A stretch of 64,000 bases of DNA from Misgurnus anguillicaudatus (GCF_027580225.2 NC_073348.2:40490501-40554500), one strand, 5' to 3'. Positions 52,479 through 64,000 are shown, counted from the stretch's first letter. The notes: generated by a model from the sequence alone, not told the origin. Made by a program: numbers and translations.

Positions 52479-53889
52479 CTAATAAAAAACAACAACAACA
52501 GAAAATCTAAAGACATCACAGAGCCGTTTTATTGCAGTCATCACAACCTTCAACACATGGTCAGCAGATGATTTGGTTTTCCGCTTGGATTGACTCCAAA
52601 GCTACAATGTTTTGTTAAGCATTTTGTTAGCAGATGTTTGTGTTATGATGAAGGACTTCGCTCTGAAAGTAATGCTGATCTCAGATCTAATGCTGCTATA
52701 AATTATCTCACGGATAAATGAAAGCTTTATTGCATTCATAATGAGACACAATGAAGATGAGCACAGAGACTGACAACATTAACACATAAATCTATAGAAG
52801 AGGAACATTAATATGTGCTGAGAACTGAAGACGTGTGTGACGTTTCATACCTCAGATAAATGATTCCTGCCGTCTGGTGCTCACCGCTGATTTCCAAATT
52901 TGTCATTTTTACAAGATAGCATCATTTATCCCAACGTGATGCAACAAAAAGAGCTCATGTGATCGACACGTAAACTAACTACATTTCATTGATTTCATAT
53001 TCTTCAGTTTGTTTTGCAGATGCAGTTTGGAAACAAATAAACAAAGCTGACAAAAGTACCCAAAATAAAGCATCAATAACACATTTTAGTGTAGGGTGTG
53101 CACTCGCTAGTGTTGAGTGAGTATAGTGATGCATGTCTCTGAACAAACACACAAGTGAGACACAGATTCGTTTTTTTCCTTCATTCCACTGGGAATCGGT
53201 CAAAAAGAGTGGAGGATCTGTGAAGGTCACCTCTCACTTGTACCCGAACCTCTCACGGCTGAATCCATCACCTGAACTGCCATGGAAAACGAGGGATTTT
53301 TCCCGACACTCCTCGAGCCAGACCCACACGGGACTCAGGTGTGTTTTCCTCACAGTGAATAATTGACCTGACGCCAGAGAGAGACGGTGAGGTCGTCTCT
53401 TTCAATGACACACAAGACACCCTGAAGCCTTTTCACACAATCCTTCAGCAGAGAGGAACGCTCCAATGATTTTACAGTCTGTCTGCAGAATCCTGAAATA
53501 TCCCTGACCGGATAATAACACTCAGGAATAGACGGCAGGCCTGTTTTGCATATTGCATAGCTAAATAGCAGACTTCATAAATCTCTTCTACTCTGAAACA
53601 GTTGTGAACACGCCATTACTTAATGGTCACGCTCAACAGAGCAATAAATAAAGTTTGGCACAGAAGCTGGTTTTGTGTTCGCTCTTACCGACTCGAGTTT
53701 GTGTAATACATTTTCCAATTTTGAAATGTAACCAGGGAATACAAACAGCATTAATTGGTCTGTTGGTGACACAAATGTACAGTCAATTTGGGTTGTTAGG
53801 TTTTTTTTATGTTAGCTTACTTGACATTAATTACAACGTATGTTTCATGACCTGTTTATCATGTCAAAGGACTGTAATGAAAGCTGTAC
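52479..53889. other. Unique DNA, no gene recognised
   Basis: No repeat family is clear. Open frames such as 53133-53366 and 53655-53972 lack recognisable motifs or convincing splice sites. Confidence 0.35.
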
Positions 53890-53945
53890 TGCATTTAATT
53901 CACATTTATTTGTGTAGTGCTTTTCACAGTTTACACAAAATGACA
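53890..53945 (-). mobile_element. LINE 3' tail fragment
   Basis: On the minus strand it reads GTGAAAAGCACTACACAAAT followed by AAATGTGAATTAAATG. This resembles the conserved 3' tail of fish LINEs. No coding part is attached. Confidence 0.45.
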
Positions 53946-54199
53946 CATAAAGCAAAACCATTCACAAAATAAAAATAAGATCAGTTTATAGTCCAGCGCA
54001 GATGCCGTCTGAAGTCGTCGATCCACTGAAGAATCATCTTTTCATACAGTATCTGTCGGGTCATCAGACGGAGGCAGGATCCTGACTGGAGCTGGCGTAA
54101 TCGCTAGCTACCTCAGCATCCCGACGTACAGACAGAAAAGCATTCATTTATCAAAATATAGAAATGCATGAAAGAGCAAGAACATTCCAGCATGTCTCA

Positions 54200-54205
<6 letters not shown>
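53946..54205. other. No gene recognised
   Basis: Short spacer. GATCCTGACTGGAGCTGG near 54078 is of higher complexity but unassigned. Confidence 0.35.
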
Positions 54206-54252
<47 letters not shown>

Positions 54253-54310
54253 TGGTGGTGCATGGACGTTCTTAGTTGGTGGAGCGATTTGTCTGGTTAA
54301 TTCCGATAAC

Positions 54311-54350
<40 letters not shown>
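54206..54350. repeat. Two (GA)n microsatellites
   Basis: GA runs at 54206-54247 and 54315-54349 are separated by about 67 bp of unique sequence. The Arg/Glu-rich open frame crossing both is an artefact. Confidence 0.95.
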
Positions 54351-54351
<1 letters not shown>

Positions 54352-54894
54352 TGTGTCCTTTAAAATAATTTTCAGTCAATGTAAGAAACTAGAGAACGAT
54401 CAGAATTACAGGAAACTGTTTACTGTGACAAACACGTCTGATCTGATGTCTGATCAGGCCAATTACAAGCAAACATCTGTAAGCTGGTGTTGTATGTGAA
54501 GACAAGACAGAAAAGTAGAAGACTAACTGTGAATGTGGCCACATATCATCAGCAGGTCAGACACATTCAAGACAAACATCTATCAACATCACAATCTCTT
54601 CCAATTACAGTCCCCTTGAAAAGCACCATGGGTAGCGTAACATCATTTCTATTGACTGTTGTGATGCTGAGGAGACATTAATACAACTGATGATGACATC
54701 GCTCATATTTCTCCTGATATCACAGCAGGATGCAGATAGAAGACATCACAAGCATCTCCTGAAGAAAAACAGATCAAAATAAATGTACTATTTTTGTGTC
54801 ATCAAGTACAGTATGTTGTGAACAACTTTTAATGACATTTTAAATAAATGTATAAAATGCAATCAATAATTACAACATTCATTTATACTGTAAT
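54351..54894. other. No gene recognised
   Basis: AT-rich flank of the following minisatellite. Confidence 0.4.
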
Positions 54895-56150
54895 TAGATT
54901 TGTAGTAATGTTGTTGCGCAGTGGTTGTTGTGCAGTGATTGTTGTGCAATGATTGTTGTGCAGTGGTTATTGTGCAGTGATTGTTGCGCAGTGATCCTTG
55001 TGCAGCGCTGGTTGCACAGTGATTATTGCGCAATGATTGTTGTGCAGCAGTGTTTATGCAGTGATTGTTGTGCAATGATTGTTGTGCAGTGGTTATTGTG
55101 CAGTGATTGAGGTGTAGCAATTGTTGTGCAGCAGTGTTTGTGCACTGATTGTTGTGCAACGGTTTTTGCGCAGCTGAGGTTGCACAGTGATTGTTGCGCA
55201 GTGATTCTTGTGCAGCAGTGTTTGTGCAATAATTTCTGTGCAACGATTGTTGCGCAGTGATTGTTGTGCAGTGGTTATTGTGCAGTGATTGATGTGTAGC
55301 AATTGTTGTGCAGCAGTGTTTGTGCACTAATTGTTGTACAATGATTGTTGTGCAGCGGTTGTTGCACAGTGATTGTTGCACAGTGATTGTTGTGCAGCGG
55401 TTGTTGCGCAGTGGTGGTTGCACAGTGATTGTTGCACAGTGATCCTTGTGCAGCGGTGGTTGCACAGTGATTATTGTGCAGTGATTGTTGTGCAGCAGTG
55501 TTTGTGCAGTGATTGTTGTGCAATGATTGTTGTGCAGTGGTTATTGTGCAGTGATTGATGTGTAATTGTTGTGCAGCAATTGTTGTGCAGCAGTGTTTGT
55601 GCAGTGATTGTTGTGCAGCTGTGGTTGCACAGTGATTGTTGCGCAGTGATCCTTGTGCAGTGCTGGTTGTACAGTGATTATTGCGCAGTGATTGTTGTGC
55701 AGCAGTGTTTGTGCAATGATTGTTGTGCAGTGGTTATTGTGCAGTGATTGATGTGTAATTGTTGTGCAGCAGTGTTTGTGCAGTGATTGTTTTGCAATGA
55801 TTGCTGTGCAGCGGTTGTTGTGCAGCTGTGGTTGCACAGTGATTGTTGCGCAGTGATCCTTGTGCAGCGCTGGTTGCACAGTGATTATTGCGCAGTGATT
55901 GTTGTGCAGCAGTGTTTGTTGTGCAGCGGTTGTTGTGCAGCGGTGGTTGCACAGTGATTATTGCGCAGTGATTGTTGTGCAGCAGTGTTTGTGCAGTGAT
56001 TGTTGTGCATTGATTGTTGTGCAGTGGTTATTGTGCAGTGATTGATGTGTAATTGTTGTGCAGCAGTATTTGTGCAGTGATTGTTGTGCAATGATTGCTG
56101 TGCAGCAATAGTGTTTATGCAGTGATTGTTGTGTAGTGGTGGTTGTCAGG
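54895..56150. repeat. 14-bp minisatellite with 207-bp higher-order period
   Basis: The basic unit is close to TGTGCAGTGATTGT with variants (GCAATGATTG, GCAGTGGTTAT, GCAGCAGTGTT, TGATGTGTAATTG). The marker GATCCTTGTGCAG occurs at 54992, 55441, 55648 and 55855; the last three are exactly 207 bp apart. Minus-strand frames (Gln/Asn/His/Cys/Thr strings) and some plus-strand frames are open by default and are not genes. Confidence 0.95.
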
Positions 56151-56559
56151 TCATTGCTGTGTGGTTGCTAAAGTAATCTTGTGATATTGTTAGGGAGTTT
56201 TTACGGTGTTTTGATTATGTGATTGTTTTATCACTCAACGCAAAACAGTTTCACCGTCATGTTTCTGTGATTCTTCTGTCTCATGATTATCTTTTAGTGT
56301 GAATCTGTGGAAATGGTTTGTTTTCAGTTAGACTCTCTCAGATCAGTAACATCACATCTCTCTTCAACAGGACTTGTAATGTGAAGATTATTCCTGTGAT
56401 TCGGTTGTAAATGAGAGATTTCATTAAATCACTATAAAGAATGAACAACAGTAATACATGTTATTAATTAATAAAAAACACAATGTTTTAAAGTTTTATA
56501 TGTTTTCTGCTTTTTGTAACTTTATACTGGGTCTAAACTCTGTCTGTTAAACTCTTCTG
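56151..56559. other. No gene recognised
   Basis: Unique AT-rich DNA. Confidence 0.4.
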
Positions 56560-57300
56560 AAATTTGTGTCCATAATTGATTGTCTCTGCTGGGCGATGTC
56601 ATTTATTACTAAATGCCCAGTGGTTGGATTTTGCCTGGAGCTGCTATTTAAAGAGTTTAATGGCTGTATCAGGTCCCATCTTAAGGTTGTTGTATTTCAT
56701 GCTTAAAGTCTGTAATTAATCCTTGAGCTAAACCTCCACATTATTAAGCCTCACATGCATCGCCGCTGTAAATCCATCCCCACAAAACCTCATTCAGAGA
56801 GACTAAATGTCTTTTTACATCCTGACTACACATATCAGATCATCTAAATGGTGACCGTGAGGGACAAAGAAGAGCAGCTAGAGTTGGATGATAAAAATGA
56901 TTTTAGTGACACAGGAGGCGTAAATAACACCGCCTGTTATCAGAACATTCAGATGGACACTGGTGTTCAGTGTTAGACCAGCTGTAGTGATGATATGATC
57001 TCTTCACACTTTGCTTTGCATCAGAACTTCTGCTGTGGTCTACAGACAACAACCATCATCCTGCTGAAGACCAGAAACTGCACAACGTCTTGGTGGCCGA
57101 ACTTGAAGGAGAAATGGAATTGGCACGCGCTAAATTCATTTACTCTTATCCGGTTTGGTCACAAATTGAGTTTGTGGATTTTCTCAGCAGTGTTTCGGAG
57201 CGGATAGGCTTTGGCCGTCTTAGCTGTTTCCATCGGGAGAGAAGAAGCAAAGTCTTGCAACCGATCCAAATCGCCTGTGACGGAATGAAGGGATAATGAA
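56560..57300. other. Candidate conserved non-coding DNA
   Basis: 56570-56770 (TTTGCCTGGAGCTGCTATTT, TAATTAATCCTTGAGCTAAA) and 57060-57290 (GCGCTAAATTCATTTACTCT, GTTTCGGAGCGGATAGGC) are non-repetitive blocks. The second has two overlapping open frames of about 68-70 codons without recognised motifs, so an exon or lncRNA is not excluded. Confidence 0.3.
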
Positions 57301-58849
57301 TAATAGAGATGAACAAATGAATATCATCTGGTGATAAATGAGCTTCTGGTCAACCAAAATGATGTTTTATTAGCTAATGGACTGCAGTATGGATTACAGG
57401 TCCAGTACCGCAGTACTGATCCACTTGCATATTGATGAATTTCTCACTGTACTTATTCATATTGTAGCTTCTGGCATTATGATGAAGTGGTGCGATTGAG
57501 TCGGTCATACTGCGTTTCCTATTGTACTCAGAATCACTGCACGCTACATTTGATTTCTAGCACTGTTTAATATTCACACACTAATCATGGAAACATACTG
57601 CATGCAATGACTCAATGATACCCAAAGCCATATTAAATGCGAATGTGATGGCTATACTTGTGTAATCCATTATTAAATCAATAGAAATGTAGGTGATAAA
57701 ACAAAAAAATGCCCTGTAATTCGCATTTCTAAAAAAGTAATTGGGAGTGAAATAAAAATTAAAAATAAATCATTCTGGAGAGAAATTTCTAAGACTGAAT
57801 AATATGTTCTGGGTTAAACATCAGTCTTCTCCACAACACCTTAAAAATGTCATTTAGTGTGTAAAACCAAAGGAATATTGTGTGTGGTGCTTATCTACAC
57901 ACTTGTAAAATATGAGAAATATAAAATGAGTTCATTTCTTTCTGTAATAATCTTTAGCAGGACAAAGACTGGCACAAAAACTGTAACTGTGATTTTACTA
58001 CAACAGGCAACCTCTCATGGCTCATTTCTTTGGTACAATAATCAATATAATAATGTTCAATAAATTATTACAATTATTAATTAGAGGAAATCATTCTTCC
58101 CAATTTTTTTTGAGCAAAATTTTCAAAGACGCAGTTGAGGCAAATTGCGCATTTTTGCAGTGATTAATTAGCATCACCACACGCTAGTTCACAACTACTT
58201 TCATCTTGGCATTGACTTTTATGTAATTTACTCGTGCAAATCGTTGGATTCACGTTTCTTGTGTATGCCCCATTATGCTGCGTAGCTCGTTAATCAGTCT
58301 GTGAATTGTAGTCGGAAGTGGTTATCCCTATGCCCTAATCCCTTCGAAGATCAGAGCTCTTGGATGTAAACTTTTGAGGGAGAAGTGAATGGACAATTAA
58401 CATAGACTTGCCAAATAAAGCAATTAAAACAATTATTTTCTCTTTATCTGGAGTGTCTGTTTACGCAAAAACACCGTTTGGAACTAGTGAGGTAAGGACA
58501 CAATACATTAGGACACTTGATGACTTATTTTCCAGTGACGTGATTATTAAACTATCTTGTGATAAATCTATAAATATAATCTTTAAACTACACTTTGTGA
58601 CCAAGAAACAGTAATATTGAGAAACGGCTATTACATCTTTTGAGTTATTATGACATTGAAAAACAAACGGCCGAAAGTGTTACCTGTCATTCTGGCCATT
58701 AAATCCATGGCAGAAGAAAGTAGTTTCCCAACAAAGAGGCTTTTAAAATCACTACATTGTTCTTTTCTAGTTTTTTTTTCAAACTTGTGATTGTTTCAAA
58801 AGGTGACATTTGAGCATTTGAAGTGCATTTGAGCTTCTGCTGGACTTAA
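57301..58849. other. No gene recognised
   Basis: AT-rich DNA. The 68-codon frames at 57857 and 58408 have no supporting features. Confidence 0.35.
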
Positions 58850-59012
58850 GATCTGTGGACTCTGTGGTCAATTTTAAAAGGCTATTGAAAACCTATATTT
58901 TTAATGTTTGTTTTTAATTTTATTATCTGATTTTAATTTAGTTTTATTCTGTGATGTAAAGCTTTGTGACACTGCTCTTGAAAGGTGCTATAGAAATAAA
59001 ACTATTTGTTTT
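58850..59012 (+). mobile_element. LINE 3' end
   Basis: TTAAAAGGCTATTGAAAACC, then GTAAAGCTTTGTGACACTGC and TTGAAAGGTGCTATAGAAAT, is the familiar 3' terminal sequence of fish non-LTR retrotransposons, ending AATAAAACTATTTG. No reverse-transcriptase sequence precedes it, so it is 5'-truncated. Confidence 0.65.
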
Positions 59013-59282
59013 CTTGTCAACATGTGAATAATAAATACACATGTTTGCCTCCTCTACTCTGGTGCCTCTACTGTATGTATCACACAGATCTTTATAAAGA
59101 ACATTAAGAGAATCTTATAGAGGAAAATAAAGACACTCAGTTTTAGCTGTTTTGACAGAAAAGACACGCAGGACAAGATGTCTGTTTAATAGCATGACTT
59201 TATCTTCATGAGCTTTTCTAACACTGTCTGCTTCAATGCATTCGGCTCTGTTGGATTAGTGAAGAGTCAAGCAGAGAGAGAC
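59013..59282. other. No gene recognised
   Basis: Short unique spacer. Confidence 0.35.
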
Positions 59283-59338
59283 GTGTGTGTGCGTGTGTGT
59301 GTGTGCGTGTGTCTGTGTGTGTGTGTGTGTGTGCGTGT
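59283..59338. repeat. (GT)n microsatellite, interrupted
   Basis: GT units with GC and CT interruptions. Confidence 0.9.
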
Positions 59339-60660
59339 TGTGTAGGTTAGGATATTAGCCTCAATAATAACAGATTATTTTCTGTCTGTCTGCAGCTGGA
59401 TTCCCACCTGTCTCTCTTCACTGATGATGAAGTTAATTGATAAGCACAATAAACACATTTACAATTCTGATGAAAGAGGGCCAGCGTCTCATTTCCATAA
59501 ACTCACGCAGCAAAGACACAAAACATCTGGTGCTACTGTAGATAATCTGATCTAATATTAATTCATTTCTTCTGTTCACACTGACTCTGTATGCACAAAC
59601 TAGTTTTGAATTTCATTTGGTAAGGACATGCAAATGAAAAGATTTATTATTTATAAATGAAAAACGAAATAGACAACAGCCCAAAATAACGCACACATCT
59701 GCAGTGACGAGCACACGTATGATTCAGAAACCCGCTGGTATATACAGTAAGCTACTGTACGTGCAGCATGTGTGTTATTCTTTTAGTGTTTACTGTTGGA
59801 GAATGTGAGGATGTGACACAGCCCACACGGTTTCCAAGGATACAGTTCTTGAGAAAATAGCTGATAACAAACCTCCATCTGTTCAGCTGTATTCATCACA
59901 CAAACCCACGACCCATTTCCCCCAAAACTTCATCTGCCAACTCACAGTTCATTAGTGAAGACTGCAAACATGGCTCCAAACTTCTCTATATTGAGCTTCG
60001 TCATTAATCACTGTCCGATCCTGAGCGCCAGAGACCTTCACAAACTCACTGGCTGCTCTCTTTTACATCTACACCGCTTGATAGTCACTGGCAGAAAACA
60101 CCAATTGTCATGTGTTTCTAGAAACCTCTATCAGGTTCTGTCATGGACCTTATCATTTCTTAAAAATAATGGCCAGCACTCCTGGTGTTGTTATATGAAC
60201 AACTCTGAACCTCTTTTGGGATCACTAGCTGTGTTTTTATTACAGATTTGCTGTGATTTTTGAACAGTTACGGGTCACATACAAAAAATAAATGTTAGAA
60301 ATGAGATTTTTTGAAAATTAAGAAGTACATCCAGGGCCGTCCGCACTTCAGGAGTTATTGTTCACAGTTACTCCTCACACTTGTGCGAAAGAGTCCGACT
60401 GATGTAAGACAAGTAAGCTTGTACGTTGACAACTGTTTAACAAAAGAAACATTTAACTCAGGTCCAGTACTGTGTGTTGCCAGATGTACAATAATTATCG
60501 TATTTGTACGATCAATAATGAAAAAAATCCCATAATGTACGATAATTTCCACATTTTGTGACACTTCAAATGGTCGTTGCAATCAAAGGACTTCTATACT
60601 TATTGATCTACGTCTACCATCATAATTGTGAGGAGAATGCAAATGCGTGTAACACATGTC
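59339..60660. other. No gene recognised
   Basis: The longest frame (59955-60263, 102 codons, Leu/His/Cys-rich) has no known motif, no good start context and no splice support. It is not called. Confidence 0.35.
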
Positions 60661-60663
60661 TTA

Positions 60664-61198
60664 GGGCGCACTCACATTATCCAAACCAAACCAAACCATG
60701 CCCCAGCGCGATTGTCACCCCTCCCTACTCCCCCAGATGCACGCACTCACGCTGTACTTTTTATCGATCCAAGTCTGGGCGCACTTTCGTCATTAAGATG
60801 CGATTGTTTTGTCTCTCTTAACACTGGAACCCACCGTAATGATAAGTCTGTGTTTTTTATTCGGAGTCGTTTGGTGCGCGATTACAGAAAGCCCTCTCAC
60901 ATGTCATCATATTGCTTAGTTGATCTGTCACGTGTGCAGCTCGGACATTCACGTAACCCCGCTGCGCGCATCAAAAGGTTTTTACGGAGGCAGATGAACG
61001 TGAGTCGTCGCGCAACTGACGTCTTCACCTTTTGAATTGCGCTCAGCCGCGCGCCTGAGCCAAGGTGAACCACGCTCCGGCCCACCTCTGCAACCCGGCC
61101 GTGGCACGATTAACCAATCCCCGTCTAGTCAAACAAACCAGGCTTTGGGGGTCAAACGCGCCCGAGCGCGGTTTGGTTTGGATAATGTGAGCATGCCC
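60664..61198. mobile_element. Harbinger-type MITE with GGGCGCACTCACATTATCC ends
   Basis: The left end GGGCGCACTCACATTATCCA and right end TGGATAATGTGAGCATGCCC are inverted. TTA flanks both sides (60661-60663 and 61199-61201). Repeated CCAAACCAAACC / GGTTTGGTTTGG extends the terminal repeats. It is 535 bp. Overlapping open frames inside match no transposase I know. Confidence 0.8.
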
Positions 61199-61201
61199 TT
61201 A

Positions 61202-61673
61202 GTTTTAGTTTTGGCTAGAAGGGATACAGCTAGGGCCTAAATCTAATGAAATGTTGGTTTTAGAGTTAGATTTGGGGTAGGATTAGGATAAAAACAGAGC
61301 TCATTCGGCAGGATTTCGTGATTTTGGCATTTGCTGTTTCCCTTCTTGCCACAACTCCATCTCTTCTTACGTTATGTCTTTTGGCCAATTGTTGAAAATG
61401 ACTCTCTTTCTTTTTCCAATTGTTTTGACTCTCCGACTAAGGTACACTTCTTCATTTATCTACTGGAAAGATCTACAGACTATCAAAAGTTGTTTGTCTA
61501 GATAAAGTAGCAATATATTCTGCACATTTGACTTGTGTACAATACATTTCTTTCAAATACCATAATATTTTGTTTCTGGTACGATACTTGGACATTTCCC
61601 ATCTGGCAACACTGCCGGTACTAACACTCAGTGTAAAATATATATAAAACAGTTCTGTAGGTTTTACTTTATT
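61202..61673. other. No gene recognised
   Basis: AT-rich spacer. Confidence 0.4.
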
Positions 61674-62866
61674 GGCCCTATTTTAACGATCTGAAACGCA
61701 AGTGTGAAGCGCAAAGCGCAAGTGACTTTGTGGGCGGATCTTGGGTGCTGTTGCTATTTTCCCGGCGGGAGAAATAACTCTTGCGCCAGGCGCAAATCAA
61801 TAAGGGGTTGGTCTGAAGTAGGTTCATTATTCATAGGTGTGGTTTGGGCGTAACGTCAAATAAACCAATCAGAACGTCATCCAACATTCTCTTTAAACGC
61901 AAGTGCGCAAGTTCCATGGCGGGTTGCTATTATTATGACGGATTTACCAGGCGCACGCCAGGAGCGGTTCACAGCCGAGGAGACCGACGTTCTTGTAAGA
62001 GCAGTCAAAGACAGAGAAGTTGTTTTGTATGGGGATGGGAGAAACCCGCCCAAATCAGCGTTGGTTAAACAGGCGTGGGAGGAAATAGCCACAATTGTCT
62101 CATCAGCTGGCATCCCCAGGACGTTGCGCCGCAAGGAGACGGGGGAATCCCAAGCTTGCCAGCATAAATCGGGCACGCCGTGTAACGGGAGGTGGGTCTG
62201 CCTCTACACAGGACCTGTCGCCAGCAGAGGACATCGCTGCGTCCACCCTCATCGCTGAAAGCCAAGAAACGCAAGCAAGGTCCAACCCCAAAGTACACTT
62301 ACAAATCAAGTTCACATACATTAAGGTTTCTTATGAAAACATTTTAATTATTATTTACATAAAATAAACGTAATACAGCCACACAACAAACTTATGAAAA
62401 TATGCATGAGAATTTTTTAACGCAGCCACACAATAACTAAAAACTATCACCACAATGATTTCCCTTATCTCATGCTCAATTTATGATTTGCAAAAATAAC
62501 TGTTGCATCTGTGTAGATTAGATAAGCAAAGTGTGTGCGCGTTGTGCACGCTATACATTATGGTCAAGCATGCGCCCTTAAAATAGCATAATGAACCACG
62601 CGCAACGCGTCACTGACTATAGACTAGTTTTTTTTTGGTCAGTGGCGCAATTTTTTTTTGAAACTGCAAAATAGCATCAGGGATGGTTTTTACCGCAACA
62701 CCCCTCCTTTTTTGCGCTGAACCGCCCAGGGAGCGCAAGCTCATTCCCTAGTTTGCCGACGTGCGTCTGTGGAGGGAGAAAACCCGCTGTGCGCCGGTGC
62801 AAAATAAGAATAATACATGTGTCACTGACAAAGTCAATTGCGCTGGGTGTGTGCAAGATAGGGCCC
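61674..62866 (+). mobile_element. Harbinger-like element with decayed Myb/SANT gene
   Basis: It begins GGCCCTATTTTAACGATCTG and ends TGCAAGATAGGGCCCTA. Multiple GCGCAAG / CTTGCGC blocks lie near the ends. It is about 1.2 kb and contains the Myb-like remnant at 61935-62275 but no DDE transposase. It is related to, but distinct from, the elements at 23383, 39814 and 42751. Confidence 0.65.
61935..62275 (+). pseudogene. Broken Myb/SANT-like DNA-binding protein of a Harbinger transposon
   Basis: From ATG 61935 the frame encodes ERFTAEETDVLVRAVKDREV, then SALVKQAWEEIATIVSSAG, which fits the Myb/SANT-like domain of the Harbinger accessory protein (NAIF1-like) that brings the transposase to DNA. 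Around 62110-62150 the homology leaves this frame and continues in the +1 frame with KLASINRARRVTGGGS and DLSPAEDIAASTL, the typical downstream part. There is thus at least one frameshift, and the interval looks shortened. The protein is non-functional as it stands. Family assignment is from remembered motifs. Confidence 0.65.
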
Positions 62867-63337
62867 TATGTGTCTCCCTCAAACAGAATTCATATTCTGT
62901 GTCTTATCAATGTCGGCAAACGCAGACTATAGGAGACTTTTTCTGAAGATATTTTGCAGAGTACCGGCTGCCCCGACTGAATTATAAAAGTTGTTAATGT
63001 CAACATTGTAAAGATATGATAATGAGGTGATGTCATTCAATTTTACTACCTCGACGTGACAGTCTATTAGGCTGTATTTTCATTCGTTCCTGACTCTATC
63101 ATACATGTTGTTGTATTGTAATATTATGTTTATGTAATAATTAATTGCATTTTTTATATATATATCTATTTTATTCTATATATTTTAAAGATGAGTTTTC
63201 TTCAAGTTACTGTTAAAGAGATTATTAGTACTTTTCCTGTGAGTTAAATACTGCTGAAGAGACATGCGAGCTTTGTAAGACAACCAGACGTTGGTGGGCG
63301 GGAGCTAACATTTGCCAACAAGGGACGCTAAAAGAAA
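62867..63337. other. No gene recognised
   Basis: AT-rich DNA with TATATATA near 63157. Confidence 0.4.
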
Positions 63338-63402
63338 CTTTTGTGCAAAAAGAAACTTTTGTGCAAAAAGAAACTTTTGTGCAAAAAGAAACTTTTGTGC
63401 AA
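63338..63402. repeat. 18-bp tandem repeat, about four units
   Basis: GAAACTTTTGTGCAAAAA repeats in register from about 63338, the last copy ending in GTGCAATAAAAAA. Confidence 0.9.
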
Positions 63403-63433
63403 TAAAAAATAGGGGCAGAGAGAAAATCCCTAG

Positions 63434-63455
63434 CCCCCCCCCCCCCCCCCCCCCC
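63434..63455. repeat. Poly-C run of 22
   Basis: Uninterrupted homopolymer. Its length may be unreliable in the assembly. Confidence 0.9.
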
Positions 63456-64000
63456 AGAGACCCGGCCTTAACTACTTAAAAAATATACAACACCATTTTT
63501 AATTGAAAATATAAAATTTACTGTAAGTGGAGGAGACAAGAAACAATGGATGAATTTAATGAACGTTGCTGATAGTTTTTTAGTAAAATCACTTAAAGTG
63601 GGATGGATTTGACTCAAGTAAAAATGACATAAAAGTTACACGCCTATAACAAACTCAAAGTTGGTGCTGGGGTGTTGTTTAGCTCCGGTATTACTGCGCA
63701 CACGCAAGTATGTATTACTAACCTAAAACCATCAATCCAGTCGATGTTTATCACAGGAGATAATAAATACACGTTTGATAAGATGTTGTGCTTTCCACTC
63801 GTTTATCTATAATAAATCTGTCAGTCACAGTTCTTCACACCTGCTGTGAGAATACAGAAGCGTTGACTTTATTATATTGTGTTTGATTTTTGGTTCACAC
63901 AGACTGTGAACTATTCAATGACAGTTTGAGAGTCTCAATTGTTTATAAATACTGAAGTGTTCATACAACACTGACATGTATTCATAACTCTTACATATTT
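63456..64000. other. No gene recognised
   Basis: AT-rich DNA to the window end without repeats or exons I can name. Confidence 0.4.

Noticed and set aside
54863..56091. Minus-strand frames rich in Gln/Asn/His/Cys/Thr, up to 200 codons
   Set aside because: Produced by the 14-bp minisatellite; not a prion-like or antifreeze gene.
59955..60263. 102-codon plus-strand frame
   Set aside because: No motif, no splice support and unremarkable composition.
60628..61035. 135-codon frame in the Harbinger-type MITE
   Set aside because: Overlaps another open frame in the same GC-rich MITE and shows no transposase, Myb or other motif.

Overview
This is a stretch of vertebrate nuclear DNA, almost certainly from a ray-finned fish. 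A cypriniform (carp, minnow or loach relative) is an inference. The evidence is a tRNA-derived SINE with the 3' tail typical of cypriniform SINEs (28.3 kb), several high-copy teleost MITE families, LINE 3' tails and very abundant simple repeats. No bacterial-type operons, ribosome binding sites, CRISPR arrays, tRNA or rRNA genes are visible. I found no complete host protein-coding gene. The window reads as intergenic or deep intronic DNA filled by transposons. Two short stretches have exon-like splice signals and open frames (9207-9332 on +; 52245-52478 on -), but I recognise neither.

The one fully convincing gene set is an apparently intact Ty3/Gypsy LTR retrotransposon at 10564-20997. It has two 2.66-kb LTRs that differ at only about 18 positions by eye. 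Each LTR carries the same five-copy 143-bp internal array. The primer binding site is a 20-nt match to the 3' end of tRNA-Ser. Gag ends in a CCHC knuckle, and Pol is a 1,377-codon frame with protease, RT, RNase H and integrase and all key catalytic residues. A polypurine tract and a 4-bp target duplication (CTTT) are present. Gag and Pol are in different frames. The junction carries a slippery heptamer (GGGTTTT) abutting the gag stop, then an 8-nt spacer, a perfect 9-bp stem and a possible pseudoknot partner, so -1 ribosomal frameshifting is the likely route to Gag-Pol. The element sits inside an older TTAA-flanked MITE. A second copy of that MITE at 44.4-45.4 kb shows the uninterrupted target sequence.

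Layout. 0-6 kb: LINE tail with AAT microsatellite, palindromic MITEs, a foldback element, a minus-strand tRNA-SINE. 7.1-8.65 kb: a 20-bp minisatellite. 8.7-10.1 kb: unique DNA with a candidate exon. 10.1-21.1 kb: MITE plus Gypsy element. 21.1-29.2 kb: nested DNA transposons (a possible Crypton-type recombinase remnant, a hAT MITE with 8-bp duplication, a three-level nest at 26.3-27.5 kb, a SINE, a Harbinger MITE). 29-46 kb: more MITEs, including a second nest at 37.1-38.1 kb and Harbinger-like elements in both orientations. 46-57 kb: possible conserved non-coding sequence, two related 10/20-bp minisatellites, a GC-rich candidate exon, and a 14-bp minisatellite with a 207-bp higher-order period. 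57-64 kb: LINE tail, a Harbinger MITE, and a larger Harbinger-like element with a broken Myb/SANT-like gene.

Apart from gag and pol, the genes here do not work together. The content is the insertion history of selfish elements, much of which can be ordered in time from target duplications. Family names for MITEs rest on terminal repeats, duplication length and remembered consensus ends; no database search was possible.
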